NCBI GenBank assembly: GCA_035519675.1
Contig: DATIWB010000055.1
Location: 5,421-69,420, forward strand
Source: RPRB01 sp035519675
GTDB taxonomy: Bacteria; Myxococcota; Myxococcia; Myxococcales; Myxococcaceae
DNA length: 64,000 nt
Direction: 5' to 3'
Position 1 is the first letter of the stretch, and the number at the start of each line of letters is the position of its first letter. This document shows, piece after piece, positions 17,601-25,920 of this stretch. A program made the position numbers and the translations under genes. The notes beneath the pieces were generated by a model. That model was not told the DNA's origin. It did no database searches and saw nothing but the letters and a program-made list of their open reading frames with translations.

Positions 17601-18393
17601 CGACCGCCGGGCGAGCATCCTGGTCGTCGAGCCGGACGGGAAGAGCCGGTTCACCATCACCCCCGAGGCGCGGCCCGAGGACAACGTCACCGACGTGCAG
17701 CTGGACCTGGCGCTCCGGCCCGGCGGTGCGGCCGAGGTGAAGGGCGAGAGCCGGGTCCGGGGGAGCGCCGCGCCCGAGTACCGCCGCAGCTACCAGTCGG
17801 TGGCCACCCGCCGCACCACCTTCGAGCAAGGCTGGGCGCAGACCTTCCCCGGGCTGAGCGTGGACAAGGTGTCGATCAGCGACCCGAACCGGCTCGACCA
17901 GGACGTTGCGCTCGACTATCAGCTGAGCATTCCCCGTTACGCCGAGGTGGGCGGGGACACCTTGCGATTCCTCCCCTTCGGAAGCCGGCGCGGCTACGTC
18001 GAGACGTACGCCGGGCTGGCGGAGCGGCGGGGCGACCTGATGCTCGATGGCCCCAGCGTGAGCCGCTTCACCTTCCGCTACCGGCTGCCGCCCGGATGGA
18101 GCGTGGACGCGCTGCCGCCCGACGTGACGACGGACAGCGGATTCGGACGGATCCACCTCGCCTACTCGGTGGAGCAGGGAGTGCTGGTCTGCCGCGGCGA
18201 GCTGGTCTTCACCCGGGACCGCATCTCGGCCAGCGAGTACCCGGCGTTCCGCGCCTTCGTGGCCCAGGTGGACCAGGCCTTCTCGCGCAAGGTGCTGGTC
18301 CGCGGGCCACAGAAGACGGTACAGCCACAGCGCGCGGCGCGGCGGCGATCGTCCTCGGGAGTGGCTTCCCTCGCCGTGGCCTCCAGCCCATGA
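14677..18393 (+). CDS. large TPR protein with DUF3857 and transglutaminase-like domains
   Basis: 1238 residues from the GTG at 14677, preceded by a GAGGGACGGG run. A signal peptide (SSLLLSALLVAGSPA) points to the periplasm or envelope. The first half, to about residue 600, contains a beta-rich region and then many TPR-like helical repeats. A DUF3857 domain follows, then a transglutaminase-like domain with FGDCKDKAALLHALLE around Cys905, the presumed catalytic cysteine, and a C-terminal beta domain. This DUF3857-transglutaminase pairing is common in Bacteroidota and Myxococcota, but the reaction is unknown. The following gene overlaps it by four bases. Confidence 0.85.
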   Translation: MVSSLLLSALLVAGSPALPVDDPLPAEAQARAKEALAQSRSLRGAAALLRLRGLRDDLADPRPVDTTLGRIAADGRTEPFTRTLARQLLADIDVTQGRVDAAERRLRALGYEQEVYVLGSFENEGKTGCDTDFGPEQSLDLEASLQAKGHLARWRRAPARSLDGGVDLGAMLRPSRGVVAYVLALLDEPAPRRTVLALGTSGGFRLWVNGDKVASGEAYHPARPDQERVSVQLRAGINRVLLKVCHEDSGVLGAYLRDESARARPLTPGRLPAMPVGPAPAARRLPTLSTALEAQVARRPDDAPLRGELAQVLEATQAFDTREHADAVNAERAAADAGRAGHPDARIELLAARLQQDENLRRRHLETALAAAPDLSEARLLLARAELSQGHPERVLTLLQPLVQRWKAFVPAQVLLARAEDDLGDSVSATQRIEGLPQSAWRVPDAGRERVRSARRLDRSDEALERLRGVLQARPGDGASLSLLAEMLADHADVTGAADALRRALRLSPTSNDVRLRLAELLASNGRLEEGLALFTEAEALCPDEPEVFERKGRALLYAGQKDAALAALERSLVLRPQNPALRDAVRALRGTETSAASTDAIDVRPLLAEADSYAEDAVTLADVTRVRVQQSGLSSRFHQLAVKVYTRRGVDAFRSFPITYSPSREEVRILRARITKPDGSLVESFGDTNRSLNEPWSGMYYDAQAKVLSFPGLAPGDVLELQYRVEDTASDNLLSDYWGDLSYVQGVTPKLRWEYLVDMPAGRTLYWNEKTLGAGVNARREPSPDGRVLYRFEAKRVSRVTPEPGMPGWSEVAATLHVSTYRTWEDVGRYYWSLIRDQLVPDDSIRRAAEGALKGIDRKDTRAVVGALYEYVVKNTRYVALEFGIHGYKPYRVDRVLARRFGDCKDKAALLHALLEVSGVDSRIVLLRMRQLGSVPAEPASLAVFNHAIVYVPALDWYLDGTAEFHGATELPIPDRRASILVVEPDGKSRFTITPEARPEDNVTDVQLDLALRPGGAAEVKGESRVRGSAAPEYRRSYQSVATRRTTFEQGWAQTFPGLSVDKVSISDPNRLDQDVALDYQLSIPRYAEVGGDTLRFLPFGSRRGYVETYAGLAERRGDLMLDGPSVSRFTFRYRLPPGWSVDALPPDVTTDSGFGRIHLAYSVEQGVLVCRGELVFTRDRISASEYPAFRAFVAQVDQAFSRKVLVRGPQKTVQPQRAARRRSSSGVASLAVASSP

Positions 18394-19139
18394 GCCCGGT
18401 CCCCGAAGCACCGCTGCGGATCACCGTCGCCGTCTGCGCCTACGTGCTGCTGGTGGTGTGGGTGACGTTGCGCGGGCTGGACACCGGCCTGCGCCGGTCG
18501 GGCTGCGCGGCGCCGATCCGCCGGAGCCTGCTCGCGCGCATCGGTGCGCTGCTGGGCACCTGGTTCCTGGCAGTCACCGCGGCGGCCGTGGCCGGGGCGT
18601 GGCTCGACGCCGGAGCTCCTCGCGCGCTCGGGTACCTCATCCCCGCCCTCCTGTTGTCGCTCGTGCTCTGGCGCGCCGGCTGGCTGCAGGCGACGGTACA
18701 GGCGCTGTCGCCGTCGGCGATCCCCTGGCTCCAGACGATGCGCATCGGCGGTGGCCTGACGCTCTTCGCCGCCTGGGCCTCGGGGCTCGCGCCCTGGGGC
18801 TGGGTGGCGACCGCCGGGACCGGAGACATCCTGGTGGGCCTCGGCGCCGCGGCGGTGGCTGCGCTGCTCGGCACGGGGCTCGCCTGGTCCCGGACCGCGG
18901 CGCAGCTGTGGAACGTCTTCGGCCTGGTGGACATGGCCCACACCATGATCCGCGGGCTTCTCTCGGCGCCCGGCCCTCAGCAGGTCATCTTCGAGACGCC
19001 GCCGAACCTTGTCCCGGCGGTGTTCCCCTTCGTCTACCTGCCGGCGTTCATCGTTCCGCTCACCATCCTCCTGCACATCCTCTCGCTCCAGCAGCTGGCG
19101 AGGATGGGCCGGACGGCGCAGGTCCGGGGCAACACCTAG
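18390..19139 (+). CDS. multi-pass membrane protein of unknown function
   Basis: 249 residues with about six hydrophobic helices. The first (VAVCAYVLLVVWVTLRG) starts near residue 12 and the last (FIVPLTILLHILSLQQL) is near the C terminus. I recognise no family motif; conserved-looking features are an ATAGTGDILVGLGA segment and FGLVDMAHTMIRG between helices. Its ATG overlaps the stop of the large transglutaminase-like gene (ATGA), so translation is probably coupled and the two may act together at the membrane. It ends 4 bases inside the opposite-strand DUF3293 gene. Confidence 0.7.
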   Translation: MSPVPEAPLRITVAVCAYVLLVVWVTLRGLDTGLRRSGCAAPIRRSLLARIGALLGTWFLAVTAAAVAGAWLDAGAPRALGYLIPALLLSLVLWRAGWLQATVQALSPSAIPWLQTMRIGGGLTLFAAWASGLAPWGWVATAGTGDILVGLGAAAVAALLGTGLAWSRTAAQLWNVFGLVDMAHTMIRGLLSAPGPQQVIFETPPNLVPAVFPFVYLPAFIVPLTILLHILSLQQLARMGRTAQVRGNT

Positions 19140-19552
19140 TCCGAGAAGACCAGCCGCGCCTCGCCCCCCAGCTCGCCTTGCACCACGGCGACCTGGCCGA
19201 AGCGGCGGGCCAGCGCCCGGGCTTGCTCGGGGTCGAGGTCGAGCACGCAGAGGCTCTCCTCCATCCAGTCGCGGCCGGGCGACTCGCCGCGGGCCGGCCA
19301 GGCGACCAGGCCGGCGCGCCGGAGCGTGGCGCCGAGCTCGCCCTGGGCGGCGGTGTTCTCCGCCTCGGTGCACCGGACGCTCCCGGGATTCCAGGCGGTC
19401 AGCACCACCCACCGGCTCCCCCGGGCTTCCGCGAGCTGCGCATCGAAGCCCGGGTGTCGCTGGCCGACGCGCAGCACATGCTCAGGCGAACCGGGCGGGA
19501 ACACCCGGTAACGGGTCTCGAGGTAGGCCTGCACCAGCTTCGGGTCGACCAT
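19136..19552 (-). CDS. DUF3293-family protein
   Basis: 138 residues, soluble, with no signal peptide. The pattern VVLTAWNPGS, then ENTAAQGEL and WMEESLCVLDLD, matches DUF3293, a family of small bacterial proteins of unknown function. The ATG at 19552 begins MVDPKLVQAYLETRYRV, a good match to the usual family N terminus. Its 3' end overlaps the convergent membrane-protein gene by four bases. The ABC permease gene on the same strand ends downstream of nothing shared, so no operon is implied. Confidence 0.75.
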   Translation of the reverse strand: MVDPKLVQAYLETRYRVFPPGSPEHVLRVGQRHPGFDAQLAEARGSRWVVLTAWNPGSVRCTEAENTAAQGELGATLRRAGLVAWPARGESPGRDWMEESLCVLDLDPEQARALARRFGQVAVVQGELGGEARLVFSD

Positions 19553-19639
19553 CGGGCTGGACGCGAGGATGGTCCGGGCGCGCGGGCGACGGAAGCCCCC
19601 GCGCGGGCTCGGGCCAGCTTCCCCGGCCGAGGAGCCGGG

Positions 19640-20902
19640 TCACTCGGTGCGCATCGCCTCGACCGGGTCGAGCCGCGCCGCTCGGGCAGCGGGGTAGATG
19701 CCGAAGAGGAGCCCCACCCCCGAGCTCATCACCAGCGCGAGCACCACTGCCCAGGTGGGGACCGAGGTGGGGAGTTTGAAGGCCCAGCGCGCGAGAAAGG
19801 CCACCATCGCCCCTCCGAGCACGCCCAGCACTCCCCCCACCAGCGAGAGCATGATCGCCTCGGTCGCGAACTGCCCCAGGATGCGGTGACGGCGCGCCCC
19901 GAGCGCCTTGCGGACGCCGATCTCCTGGGTCCGCTCGGTGACCGAGACCAGCATGATGTTCAGGATGCCGATGCCGCCGACGATGAGCGACAGCAGGCAC
20001 ACCCCGAAGCTGGCGGCGGTCACCACCGAGGAGATCTGGTTGAAGGCCTGGGTGGCCGACTCGTTGGAGAAGATGAAGAAGTCGTCCTCCTGCTGGGGCT
20101 TGAGGTTGTGGCGGTGACGCATCAGCTGGCGCACCTCCTCCATGGCCCGCGGCAGGATCTCCGGGGTGGCCGCCTGCATGCTGATGTTCAAGGAGCGGTT
20201 CTTCCCCCAGAGCGGGAAGAAGGCGTTGATTGGAATCACCACCACGTCGTCCTGCTGGAAGCCGCCGACGAATGCCCCCTTGCGCTTGATGAGCCCGATG
20301 ACCCGGAAGGGGCGGGTGCGGATGCGCACCTCCTTGCCGATGGGGTCGACGCCGGGGAAGAGCACGTCCGCCACGTTCGACCCGAGCACCGCCAGCCGCT
20401 CGCCGTCCGCCACCTCCTGGACGTTGAAGGCCCGCCCGGAGGCGATGTCCATGGCGTTGGTGAGGAAGAAGTCCGCCGTCCCCCCCGCGACCTGGATGTT
20501 GGGCCGGGTCTCGTAGCGGTCGGTGGAGATCTTCACCCCGAAGTCCCAGGCCTCGCCGGTGGCGGCGATGATGTTCGGGAGCCGGCGCTCGATGTCGTCC
20601 CGGTCCTCGATGGTGAGGTTTGGGCGCTTGGACAGGCGCTCGAAGTCGAAATTCCCGAAACCGTTGGGGAACTTCTGGATCTGGAACCCGTTGGAGCCCA
20701 GTCCCGTGAGGTCCTCGTCGACCTTGTTCCGGAGCCCTTCCAGCAGGGCCATCATCGAGACCACGGTGGCCGCGCCGATGACGATGCCCAGCAGCGTGAG
20801 CAGGGAACGAAGCCGGTGCCCCCAGAAGGTGGAGAACGCCAGGCGGAAATTGTCGCTCACCGCGCGCATCCACTGCTCTTGACGGCGTCCCATCCCCCCC
20901 AT
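19640..20902 (-). CDS. MacB/FtsX-type ABC transporter permease
   Basis: 420 residues. The first transmembrane helix (LRSLLTLLGIVIGAATVVSMMA) is followed by a large MacB-type periplasmic domain and three C-terminal helices typical of FtsX-like permeases, including GVCLLSLIVGGIGILNIMLV and the cytoplasmic EIGVRKALGARRHRIL motif. Such permeases couple to an ATPase to drive envelope efflux or mechanotransmission. No ATPase gene is adjacent, so its partner must be encoded elsewhere. Start choice is uncertain: the ATG at 20902 has AGGGA about 9 bases upstream, but the ATG at 20893 and a GTG at 20920 are also possible. Confidence 0.88.
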   Translation of the reverse strand: MGGMGRRQEQWMRAVSDNFRLAFSTFWGHRLRSLLTLLGIVIGAATVVSMMALLEGLRNKVDEDLTGLGSNGFQIQKFPNGFGNFDFERLSKRPNLTIEDRDDIERRLPNIIAATGEAWDFGVKISTDRYETRPNIQVAGGTADFFLTNAMDIASGRAFNVQEVADGERLAVLGSNVADVLFPGVDPIGKEVRIRTRPFRVIGLIKRKGAFVGGFQQDDVVVIPINAFFPLWGKNRSLNISMQAATPEILPRAMEEVRQLMRHRHNLKPQQEDDFFIFSNESATQAFNQISSVVTAASFGVCLLSLIVGGIGILNIMLVSVTERTQEIGVRKALGARRHRILGQFATEAIMLSLVGGVLGVLGGAMVAFLARWAFKLPTSVPTWAVVLALVMSSGVGLLFGIYPAARAARLDPVEAMRTE

Positions 20903-21066
20903 TGCAGCAGATCCCTGCACCGGGCGGGCGATCGGCCGGTCTGGCCCTTCCGCGCCCCGCCCGGCGCACGGGGTGGACGGACTCCCTGGCCGTGCCCAGC
21001 TTCGGGGCCAATCCGGGTGGCCCGATGGCGGGCGACCCGATGGACCGCTGACGAGAGGGGTATGCC

Positions 21067-21552
21067 GTGGACGCGACGAAGCTATTGAAGCAGCAGCATG
21101 ACGAGGTGAAGGAGCTCTTCAAGCGGTTCGAGGCGGCGGGAGACGAGGGCGAGAAGCAGGAGCTCTTCGAGCAGATCGCCGACGACTTCGCCGCGCACGG
21201 GGAGATCGAGGAGAAGATCTTCTACCCGGCAGTGTACGTCGGCCCGCTCAAGGAGATGCTCCAGGAGGCGGTGGAGGAGCACCTCGCTGCCAAGCGGGTG
21301 GTCGCCGATCTGCTCGAGATGGGGCCCTCCGACGAGCAGTTCGACGCCAAGATGAAGGTGCTCCAGGAGCTCATCGACCACCACGTCGAGGAGGAGGAGA
21401 CCGAGCTCTTCCCCCTCGTCCGCCAGAACTTCGCCCGCGAGGAGCTGGAGACGCTCGGCGAGCAGATGGAGCGGATGTTCGACGAGCTCCAGGAGTCCGG
21501 GCCCCGCGAGGCGATCCCCTCGGAGACGGACCGCGCCGCTCCGCTGAGCTGA
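21067..21552 (+). CDS. hemerythrin HHE-domain protein
   Basis: 161 residues from a GTG at 21067, with AGAGGGG about 7 bases upstream. Two HHE cation-binding repeats are visible: KQQHDEVKELFKRF and HGEIEEKIFYPAV, then HHVEEEETELFPLV. The His/Glu pattern can bind a di-iron centre. The first half is a strongly helical, Glu-rich bundle. Stand-alone HHE proteins have been tied to oxygen, NO or iron-sulfur repair and to iron sensing. Which applies is not clear. The gene is divergent from the ABC permease and converges on the selenoprotein that follows. Confidence 0.87.
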   Translation: MDATKLLKQQHDEVKELFKRFEAAGDEGEKQELFEQIADDFAAHGEIEEKIFYPAVYVGPLKEMLQEAVEEHLAAKRVVADLLEMGPSDEQFDAKMKVLQELIDHHVEEEETELFPLVRQNFAREELETLGEQMERMFDELQESGPREAIPSETDRAAPLS

Positions 21553-21603
21553 CCCCCCGCTCCGGCCAGGAGCCTGTCGGGCACAGGGTGCAGCCGCCCT
21601 GAC

Positions 21604-22578
21604 CTAGGCGCCGTAGACCAGCGAGGTGCTGGCGGTCTCGGCCGGCACCCACCGCTGGAGCGGGTAGCCCTCGGCCACCCATCCGGAGTAGCCGCCCTCG
21701 AGGGGGCGGACCCGGGAGATGCCTCGTCGCTTCAGCCGGAGCGCCACCCGGGCGCTCGTCCATTCGTCGGGTCAACTACAGAAGAGCACCACGTCGCGTC
21801 CGCGGGCGATCTCCTCGTGGCGCCGGTCGAGCTCCTCCGGCGCGATGTGCAGCGCGCCGGGAAGCGTGCTGCCCGACTCCTCGACCTCGCGCCGGTGCCG
21901 CAGGTCCACCAGCACCAGCTCCTCGCCCTCGTCCAGCCGACGCTTGAGATCCCCGGCCGACAGCCGCGAGACGCGCAGCTGGGAGCGGAACCGGACCCGC
22001 TGCAGAAACTTGAACCCGAAGTACAGGGCGAGCCCGGCAGCCAGGAAGCCCACCGTGGAGCCGGCGTAGGCCATCGCCACCTCGAGCACCCGGAAGAACG
22101 GCTCGCCCGCGAGCCAGCCCAGGCCGACGAAGGTGGTGGCCCAGAGCAGGTCTCCCATTCCGTCGAGCAGGAGGAACCGCCGCAAACGCATCCCGGCCAT
22201 GCCGGCGAGCGGCGGGGCGAGGGTGGTGAGGCCGGGGATGAACGGAGCGACGATCAGGGCCCGCGCCCCGTAGCGGGTGAAGGCGTTCTCGGTGCGCTGC
22301 ACGCAGCTGTCCGGCTCCAGCGAGACGCGGCAGACCAGCCGCAGCACGCGGCTGCCCCAGCGACGGCCGGCGAGGAACCAGAGGGCGTGACCCATCGACG
22401 CGGCCACGGCGGCCAGCGCGATGGGGAAGGCGACCGTCCCCTGCCCGAGCCGGGCCAGGGCCCCGGAGGCGATGAGCCACGGCGTGCAGGGGATGGGCAC
22501 CCCCGCCTGCTCCAGCAGCACGCTCGTGAAGACCAGCGTCGGCCCGTACAGCTTGAGGAACTCGATGCTGGCGTTCAC
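21604..22578 (-). CDS. DedA-family membrane protein fused to a rhodanese domain; selenoprotein (Sec269)
   Basis: 324 residues if the TGA at 21774-21772 is read as selenocysteine; stopping there leaves 268 residues and a rhodanese domain cut inside its active site. Residues 1-215 are a DedA/VTT membrane domain (MNASIEFLKLYGPTLVFTS, PGLTTLAPPLAGMAGM, several helices). A rhodanese domain follows (LVDLRHRREVEESG). Its active-site loop reads VLFCSUPDEWTSARVALRL, where cysteine homologues have CSCP. After the TGA the fold continues with RRGISRVRPLEGGYSGWVAEGYP to a TAG at 21606-21604. A strong stem-loop follows the UGA. The likely role is membrane-linked sulfur or selenium redox chemistry, but the reaction is unknown. 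Confidence 0.9.
21739..21757 (-). promoter_or_regulatory. SECIS-like stem-loop for the DedA-rhodanese selenoprotein
   Basis: On the minus strand, GAGCGCC (21757-21751) pairs perfectly with GGCGCTC (21745-21739) around a five-base loop CGGGT. It starts 14 bases after the in-frame UGA. Bacterial SECIS elements are stem-loops a short distance inside the coding region after the Sec codon, with G or GU in the apical loop to bind SelB. Position and loop both fit. The structure was read by eye only. Confidence 0.75.
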
Positions 22579-22703
22579 GACGGATGGACCTCCGGAGCCA
22601 CGGCCCGGGCTCGGCCTCGCGACGACCCGTCTCTAGCGGCACGGCGTGCCCACCGCCAGCGTGTCCGGGGGGAGGCCGTTCGTTGCAGACGCCGCCCTGC
22701 GGC

Positions 22704-22757
22704 CCCAGCTAGGAGCCCGTGGCGGCTGCGGCTTCGCCCGACGAAGTCCTAGTTGGG
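22704..22757. other. imperfect inverted repeat / hairpin at the end of the 75-aa gene
   Basis: CCCAGCTAGGA (22704-22714) and TCCTAGTTGGG (22747-22757) form an 11-bp stem with one G-T wobble, enclosing a GC-rich 32-base interior that can itself fold. The minus-strand 75-aa gene has its stop codon inside the right arm. No T-run follows, so it is not a textbook intrinsic terminator, but it may still act as an RNA 3' structure. Confidence 0.45.
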
Positions 22758-22976
22758 ACGGGCCGACCGGGGCTGGGCGACGAGATGCACCACCTCGTCG
22801 ACCCGCACCGGCAGCTTTCCACCCTTGCGCTCCAGCGCCAGCGAGAGCTTCCGGTGGTCGGCCTGCGTCAGGCGCCGGTCGAGGACGACGTCGACCATGT
22901 AGTCGAGCGAGTCGACGTCGAGCACCATCCCCACGCTGAACAGCATCAACTCGTCCGGGTCCACGTAGGCCGACAT
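22749..22976 (-). CDS. small hypothetical protein, 75 aa
   Basis: 75 residues from the ATG at 22976, with a GGGGG-type ribosome site just upstream. The sequence (MSAYVDPDELMLFSVGMVLD, DYMVDVVLDRRLTQADHRKL) is acidic at the N terminus and basic later, soluble, with no cysteine. I do not recognise the family. It is divergent from the DsbD-like gene, with 88 bases between the two starts, and its stop lies inside an inverted repeat. Its short length leaves some doubt, but the regular codon use supports it. Confidence 0.55.
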   Translation of the reverse strand: MSAYVDPDELMLFSVGMVLDVDSLDYMVDVVLDRRLTQADHRKLSLALERKGGKLPVRVDEVVHLVAQPRSARPN

Positions 22977-23064
22977 GGCACCCCCGGACCATTGCAAGCG
23001 CGGATCCGGCGAAGCGCTGCACCCGGGAAGCAGCCGCCGCCCCGACCTGTTAGGGGTGCCAACC

Positions 23065-25206
23065 GTGCTTGCTGGCTGGATCCTTTCGCTGCTCGTGGCC
23101 GCCGCCCCGGCGCCCGCACCCACTGCCAGTGGAGGGCTCTACGAGGGAAAGCCCAGGGTGCACGCGACCCTCGTCTCGGACGTGACCCAGGTGGAGCCGG
23201 GGGGCACGTTCCGGATGGGGGTCCACCTCCGGATGGCCCGTGGCTGGTACATCTACTGGAAGAATCCGGGCGAGGCAGGGCTGGCGAGCGAGGTGGTGTG
23301 GGATGCGCCGCGCGTCTCGACCGGCCCGCTCGCCTGGCCTGCGCCCGAGGTGCACCGGAGCCCGGACGGTTCCATCACCAGCTACGGGTACGGCGGGGAG
23401 GTGGTGCTCTTCGCCAGGGCCCGGGCGCAGAGCGACGTGCAGCCTCCGCTGACCGTCGTGGCCACCGTCGAGGTGCTGGTCTGCGAGGTGCAGTGCATTC
23501 CGGCGCGCTTCGAGCTCACCCGCGTGCTCGGCGTCGGTCCGCGGCAGGCGGATGCGGCGGGTGCGACGCTCCTCGATGCGGCCGCGGCGCGCGTTCCCCG
23601 GACGCCGACCCAGGCCGGTCTCCGCGTCAGCGTCCGGCGCACCACCCCCTTCGTCCCCGGCCAGCCCTTCGAGGGCGAGCTGACGGTGGAGCGCGCCGAT
23701 GGCAGCCCCGAGCCGCTCGCCCCGACCGACGCCCTGGTCCCCGACCGCCTGGCCGGAATCCTCTCGGTGCAGGCCGTGGGCGACGGGCCTGGGAGGCTCC
23801 GCCTCTGGGGGAAGGCCTCCCCGGACGGCTCGTCGTCTCCACCGCGCATGGCCGGGGTGGTCGTCCTGGCGAGCGGGGGCGCCGTGGAGGTGAGCGCTCC
23901 GTTCGAGCTGCCGCCGGGGCTCGTGCCCCACGCGGCCGCCGCCAGCCCGCCGGTCTCCAGGCGCGCGCCGGGGCTGCCGTGGATGCTGCTCCTGGCCTTC
24001 CTCGGAGGGGTGCTGCTGAACGCGATGCCCTGCGTGTTCCCGGTGCTCGCCCTCAAGGCGTACGGCTTCGCCAGGACGGTCCACGCCGACCACGGCTCGG
24101 TGCGAATGCACGCGCTCGCCTACAGCGGCGGAATCCTCGCCTCGCTGATGGTCCTGGCAGGGGCGGTGCTCGGGCTCCGGGCCGCCGGTCACGCGGTGGG
24201 CTGGGGGTTCCAGTTCCAGGAGCCCCTCTTCGTCGCGGTGCTCTCGGGTGTGGTGCTGCTCTTCGCGCTCAACCTCCTGGGGGTGTTCGAGCTCACTGTC
24301 CCTAGCCACGGGACCGGGACGCTGGTCGCCGCGGTGGACCATGCCCACGGCCCGCTGCGGAGCGTGGGCGAGGGTGTGCTGGCGGTGGTGCTCGCCACGC
24401 CCTGCTCCGCGCCGCTGCTGGGGACGGCGGTGGGGTTCGCCTTCGCCGCCAGCGCGCCGGTGGTGCTCGCCGTCTTCGCCGCGGTGGGGCTCGGCCTGGC
24501 CGCGCCCTTCTGTGCCCTGGTGCTCGTGCCCGGCCTCCGCCAGCGGCTGCCCCGCCCCGGCGCGTGGATGGAGCGGGCGAAGCAGCTGCTGGGATTCGCG
24601 CTGCTCGGCACGGGGGTGTGGCTCGCCGGCATCCTCGGCTCGCTCGCGGGCGTGGACGGCGTGGTGCGGCTGCTCGCCTTCCTGGTGGTGCTGGCGCTGG
24701 TGGCCTGGGCCTGGGGAGCATGGCGTCGCCGGCCGGTCCTCCTCGGAGGCCTCCTCCTGGTCCTGCTCACCGGCTGGGTCGCCCTGCGCTTCGGCCCCGG
24801 GCAGACCGCGGTCGCCGGACGGCAGGCGTGGAGCGAGGAGGCCGTGGCCCAGGGCCTCGCCCAGGGCCGGCCGGTCCTGGTGGACTTCACCGCCGAGTGG
24901 TGCCTGAGCTGCAAGTTCAACGAGCGCACCGTGCTCACCTCGGAGGCCGTGCAGTCGGCGCTGGCACGCACCCGGACGCAGCTCCTGGTGGCCGACTGGA
25001 CGCGGCGCGATGCCGGCATCGCCCGGCGGCTCGCCGCGCACGGCCGGGCCGGCGTGCCGATGTACCTGCTCTATTCCCCGGCGCGGCCGGACCAGCCCGA
25101 GGTGCTGCCCGAGCTGCTCACCATCGACACGGTGGTGTCGGCGCTCGAGCGGGCCGGCACCGGGCCGGGCTCCGTCGGTCTCTCGACGTCTCCGTCTCCG
25201 AGGTGA
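23065..25206 (+). CDS. DsbD/ScsB-like protein-disulfide reductase
   Basis: 713 residues from the GTG at 23065, which has TTAGGGG 8 bases upstream and begins a signal peptide. Order: an N-terminal periplasmic DsbD-N-type domain with RGWYIYWKNPGEAGL and a Cys pair (VLVCEVQCIP); an eight-helix CcdA-like membrane domain with NAMPCVFPVLALK and ATPCSAPLLGTAVGF, whose two cysteines relay electrons; and a C-terminal thioredoxin domain with WCLSCK (Cys613/Cys616). It should carry reducing power from cytoplasmic thioredoxin to periplasmic thiols, for example for cytochrome c maturation or metal resistance. A redoxin gene follows after 8 bases and may encode a client. Confidence 0.92.
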   Translation: MLAGWILSLLVAAAPAPAPTASGGLYEGKPRVHATLVSDVTQVEPGGTFRMGVHLRMARGWYIYWKNPGEAGLASEVVWDAPRVSTGPLAWPAPEVHRSPDGSITSYGYGGEVVLFARARAQSDVQPPLTVVATVEVLVCEVQCIPARFELTRVLGVGPRQADAAGATLLDAAAARVPRTPTQAGLRVSVRRTTPFVPGQPFEGELTVERADGSPEPLAPTDALVPDRLAGILSVQAVGDGPGRLRLWGKASPDGSSSPPRMAGVVVLASGGAVEVSAPFELPPGLVPHAAAASPPVSRRAPGLPWMLLLAFLGGVLLNAMPCVFPVLALKAYGFARTVHADHGSVRMHALAYSGGILASLMVLAGAVLGLRAAGHAVGWGFQFQEPLFVAVLSGVVLLFALNLLGVFELTVPSHGTGTLVAAVDHAHGPLRSVGEGVLAVVLATPCSAPLLGTAVGFAFAASAPVVLAVFAAVGLGLAAPFCALVLVPGLRQRLPRPGAWMERAKQLLGFALLGTGVWLAGILGSLAGVDGVVRLLAFLVVLALVAWAWGAWRRRPVLLGGLLLVLLTGWVALRFGPGQTAVAGRQAWSEEAVAQGLAQGRPVLVDFTAEWCLSCKFNERTVLTSEAVQSALARTRTQLLVADWTRRDAGIARRLAAHGRAGVPMYLLYSPARPDQPEVLPELLTIDTVVSALERAGTGPGSVGLSTSPSPR

Positions 25207-25214
25207 ACACCGTC

Positions 25215-25796
25215 ATGTCGCACGTCCGTCTGCTGCTCGCCGCCTCCCTGTCGCTCACCACCGCCACGCTCGCCGCGGACGTGGGGCAGCCGGCGCCGGC
25301 CTTCTCCCTCCGCGACGAGGTCGGCACCCCGCACACGCTCGCTCAGTACCGAGGGAAGATCGTCGTCCTGGAGTGGACCAACCCCGAGTGTCCCTTCGTC
25401 CAGCGCCACTACGCCGGCAAGACCATGCAGAGGACGCTCGCCTCGTTCTCCGGCAAGAAGGTGGTCTGGCTCGCGGTGGACTCCACCAGCCACAACACTC
25501 CCGCGAAGTCGAAGTCCTGGAAGGCCGAGCAAGGGTTCAGCTATCCGGTGCTCCAGGACGCGAGCGGAGAAGTGGGCCTCGCCTACGGGGCAAAGACCAC
25601 GCCGCACATGTTCGTCATCGACGACAAGGGCGTTCTCCGCTACGCCGGCGGCATCGACGACGACCCACGCGGCCGGAGCACCGCGCCGACCAACTTCGTG
25701 GAGAAGGCGGTGGGCGCGCTCGTCGCCGGGCAGCCGGTCTCCCCGAGCACCAGCGACCCCTACGGCTGCAGTGTCAAGTACGGGAAGAGCAGCTAA
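25215..25796 (+). CDS. periplasmic thioredoxin-like (redoxin/AhpC-TSA) protein
   Basis: 193 residues from the ATG at 25215, with GAGGTGA about 8 bases upstream. A signal peptide ends near AALAADVGQPAPAFSL. The redoxin fold follows, with FSLRDEVGTPHTL, the active site NPECPFVQRHY (one peroxidatic-type Cys) and KTTPHMFVIDDKGVLRYAGG. This group often has a C-terminal cysteine that can act as partner; here DPYGCSVKY near residue 187 fits. It lies 8 bases after the DsbD-like gene, so DsbD is its probable reductant. Related proteins carry Sec in the PxCP position, but this one has Cys. Confidence 0.87.
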   Translation: MSHVRLLLAASLSLTTATLAADVGQPAPAFSLRDEVGTPHTLAQYRGKIVVLEWTNPECPFVQRHYAGKTMQRTLASFSGKKVVWLAVDSTSHNTPAKSKSWKAEQGFSYPVLQDASGEVGLAYGAKTTPHMFVIDDKGVLRYAGGIDDDPRGRSTAPTNFVEKAVGALVAGQPVSPSTSDPYGCSVKYGKSS

Positions 25797-25920
25797 GAGA
25801 GGACGCCGTCGGGACCCTCGCTGCTGGACCGACTCCGGCTAGAGTCGTCCCGGAGGCCAGGAGTTCGGCAGGGGCGGCGGGTCCGGCTGTCGCCCCCTGG
25901 CCGGAGGGGATGTCATCAGA

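Noticed and set aside
25215..25796. The redoxin active site NPECPFV as a possible fourth selenoprotein, because relatives can have Sec there.
   Set aside because: The codon is TGC (Cys), not TGA, and the frame is uninterrupted.
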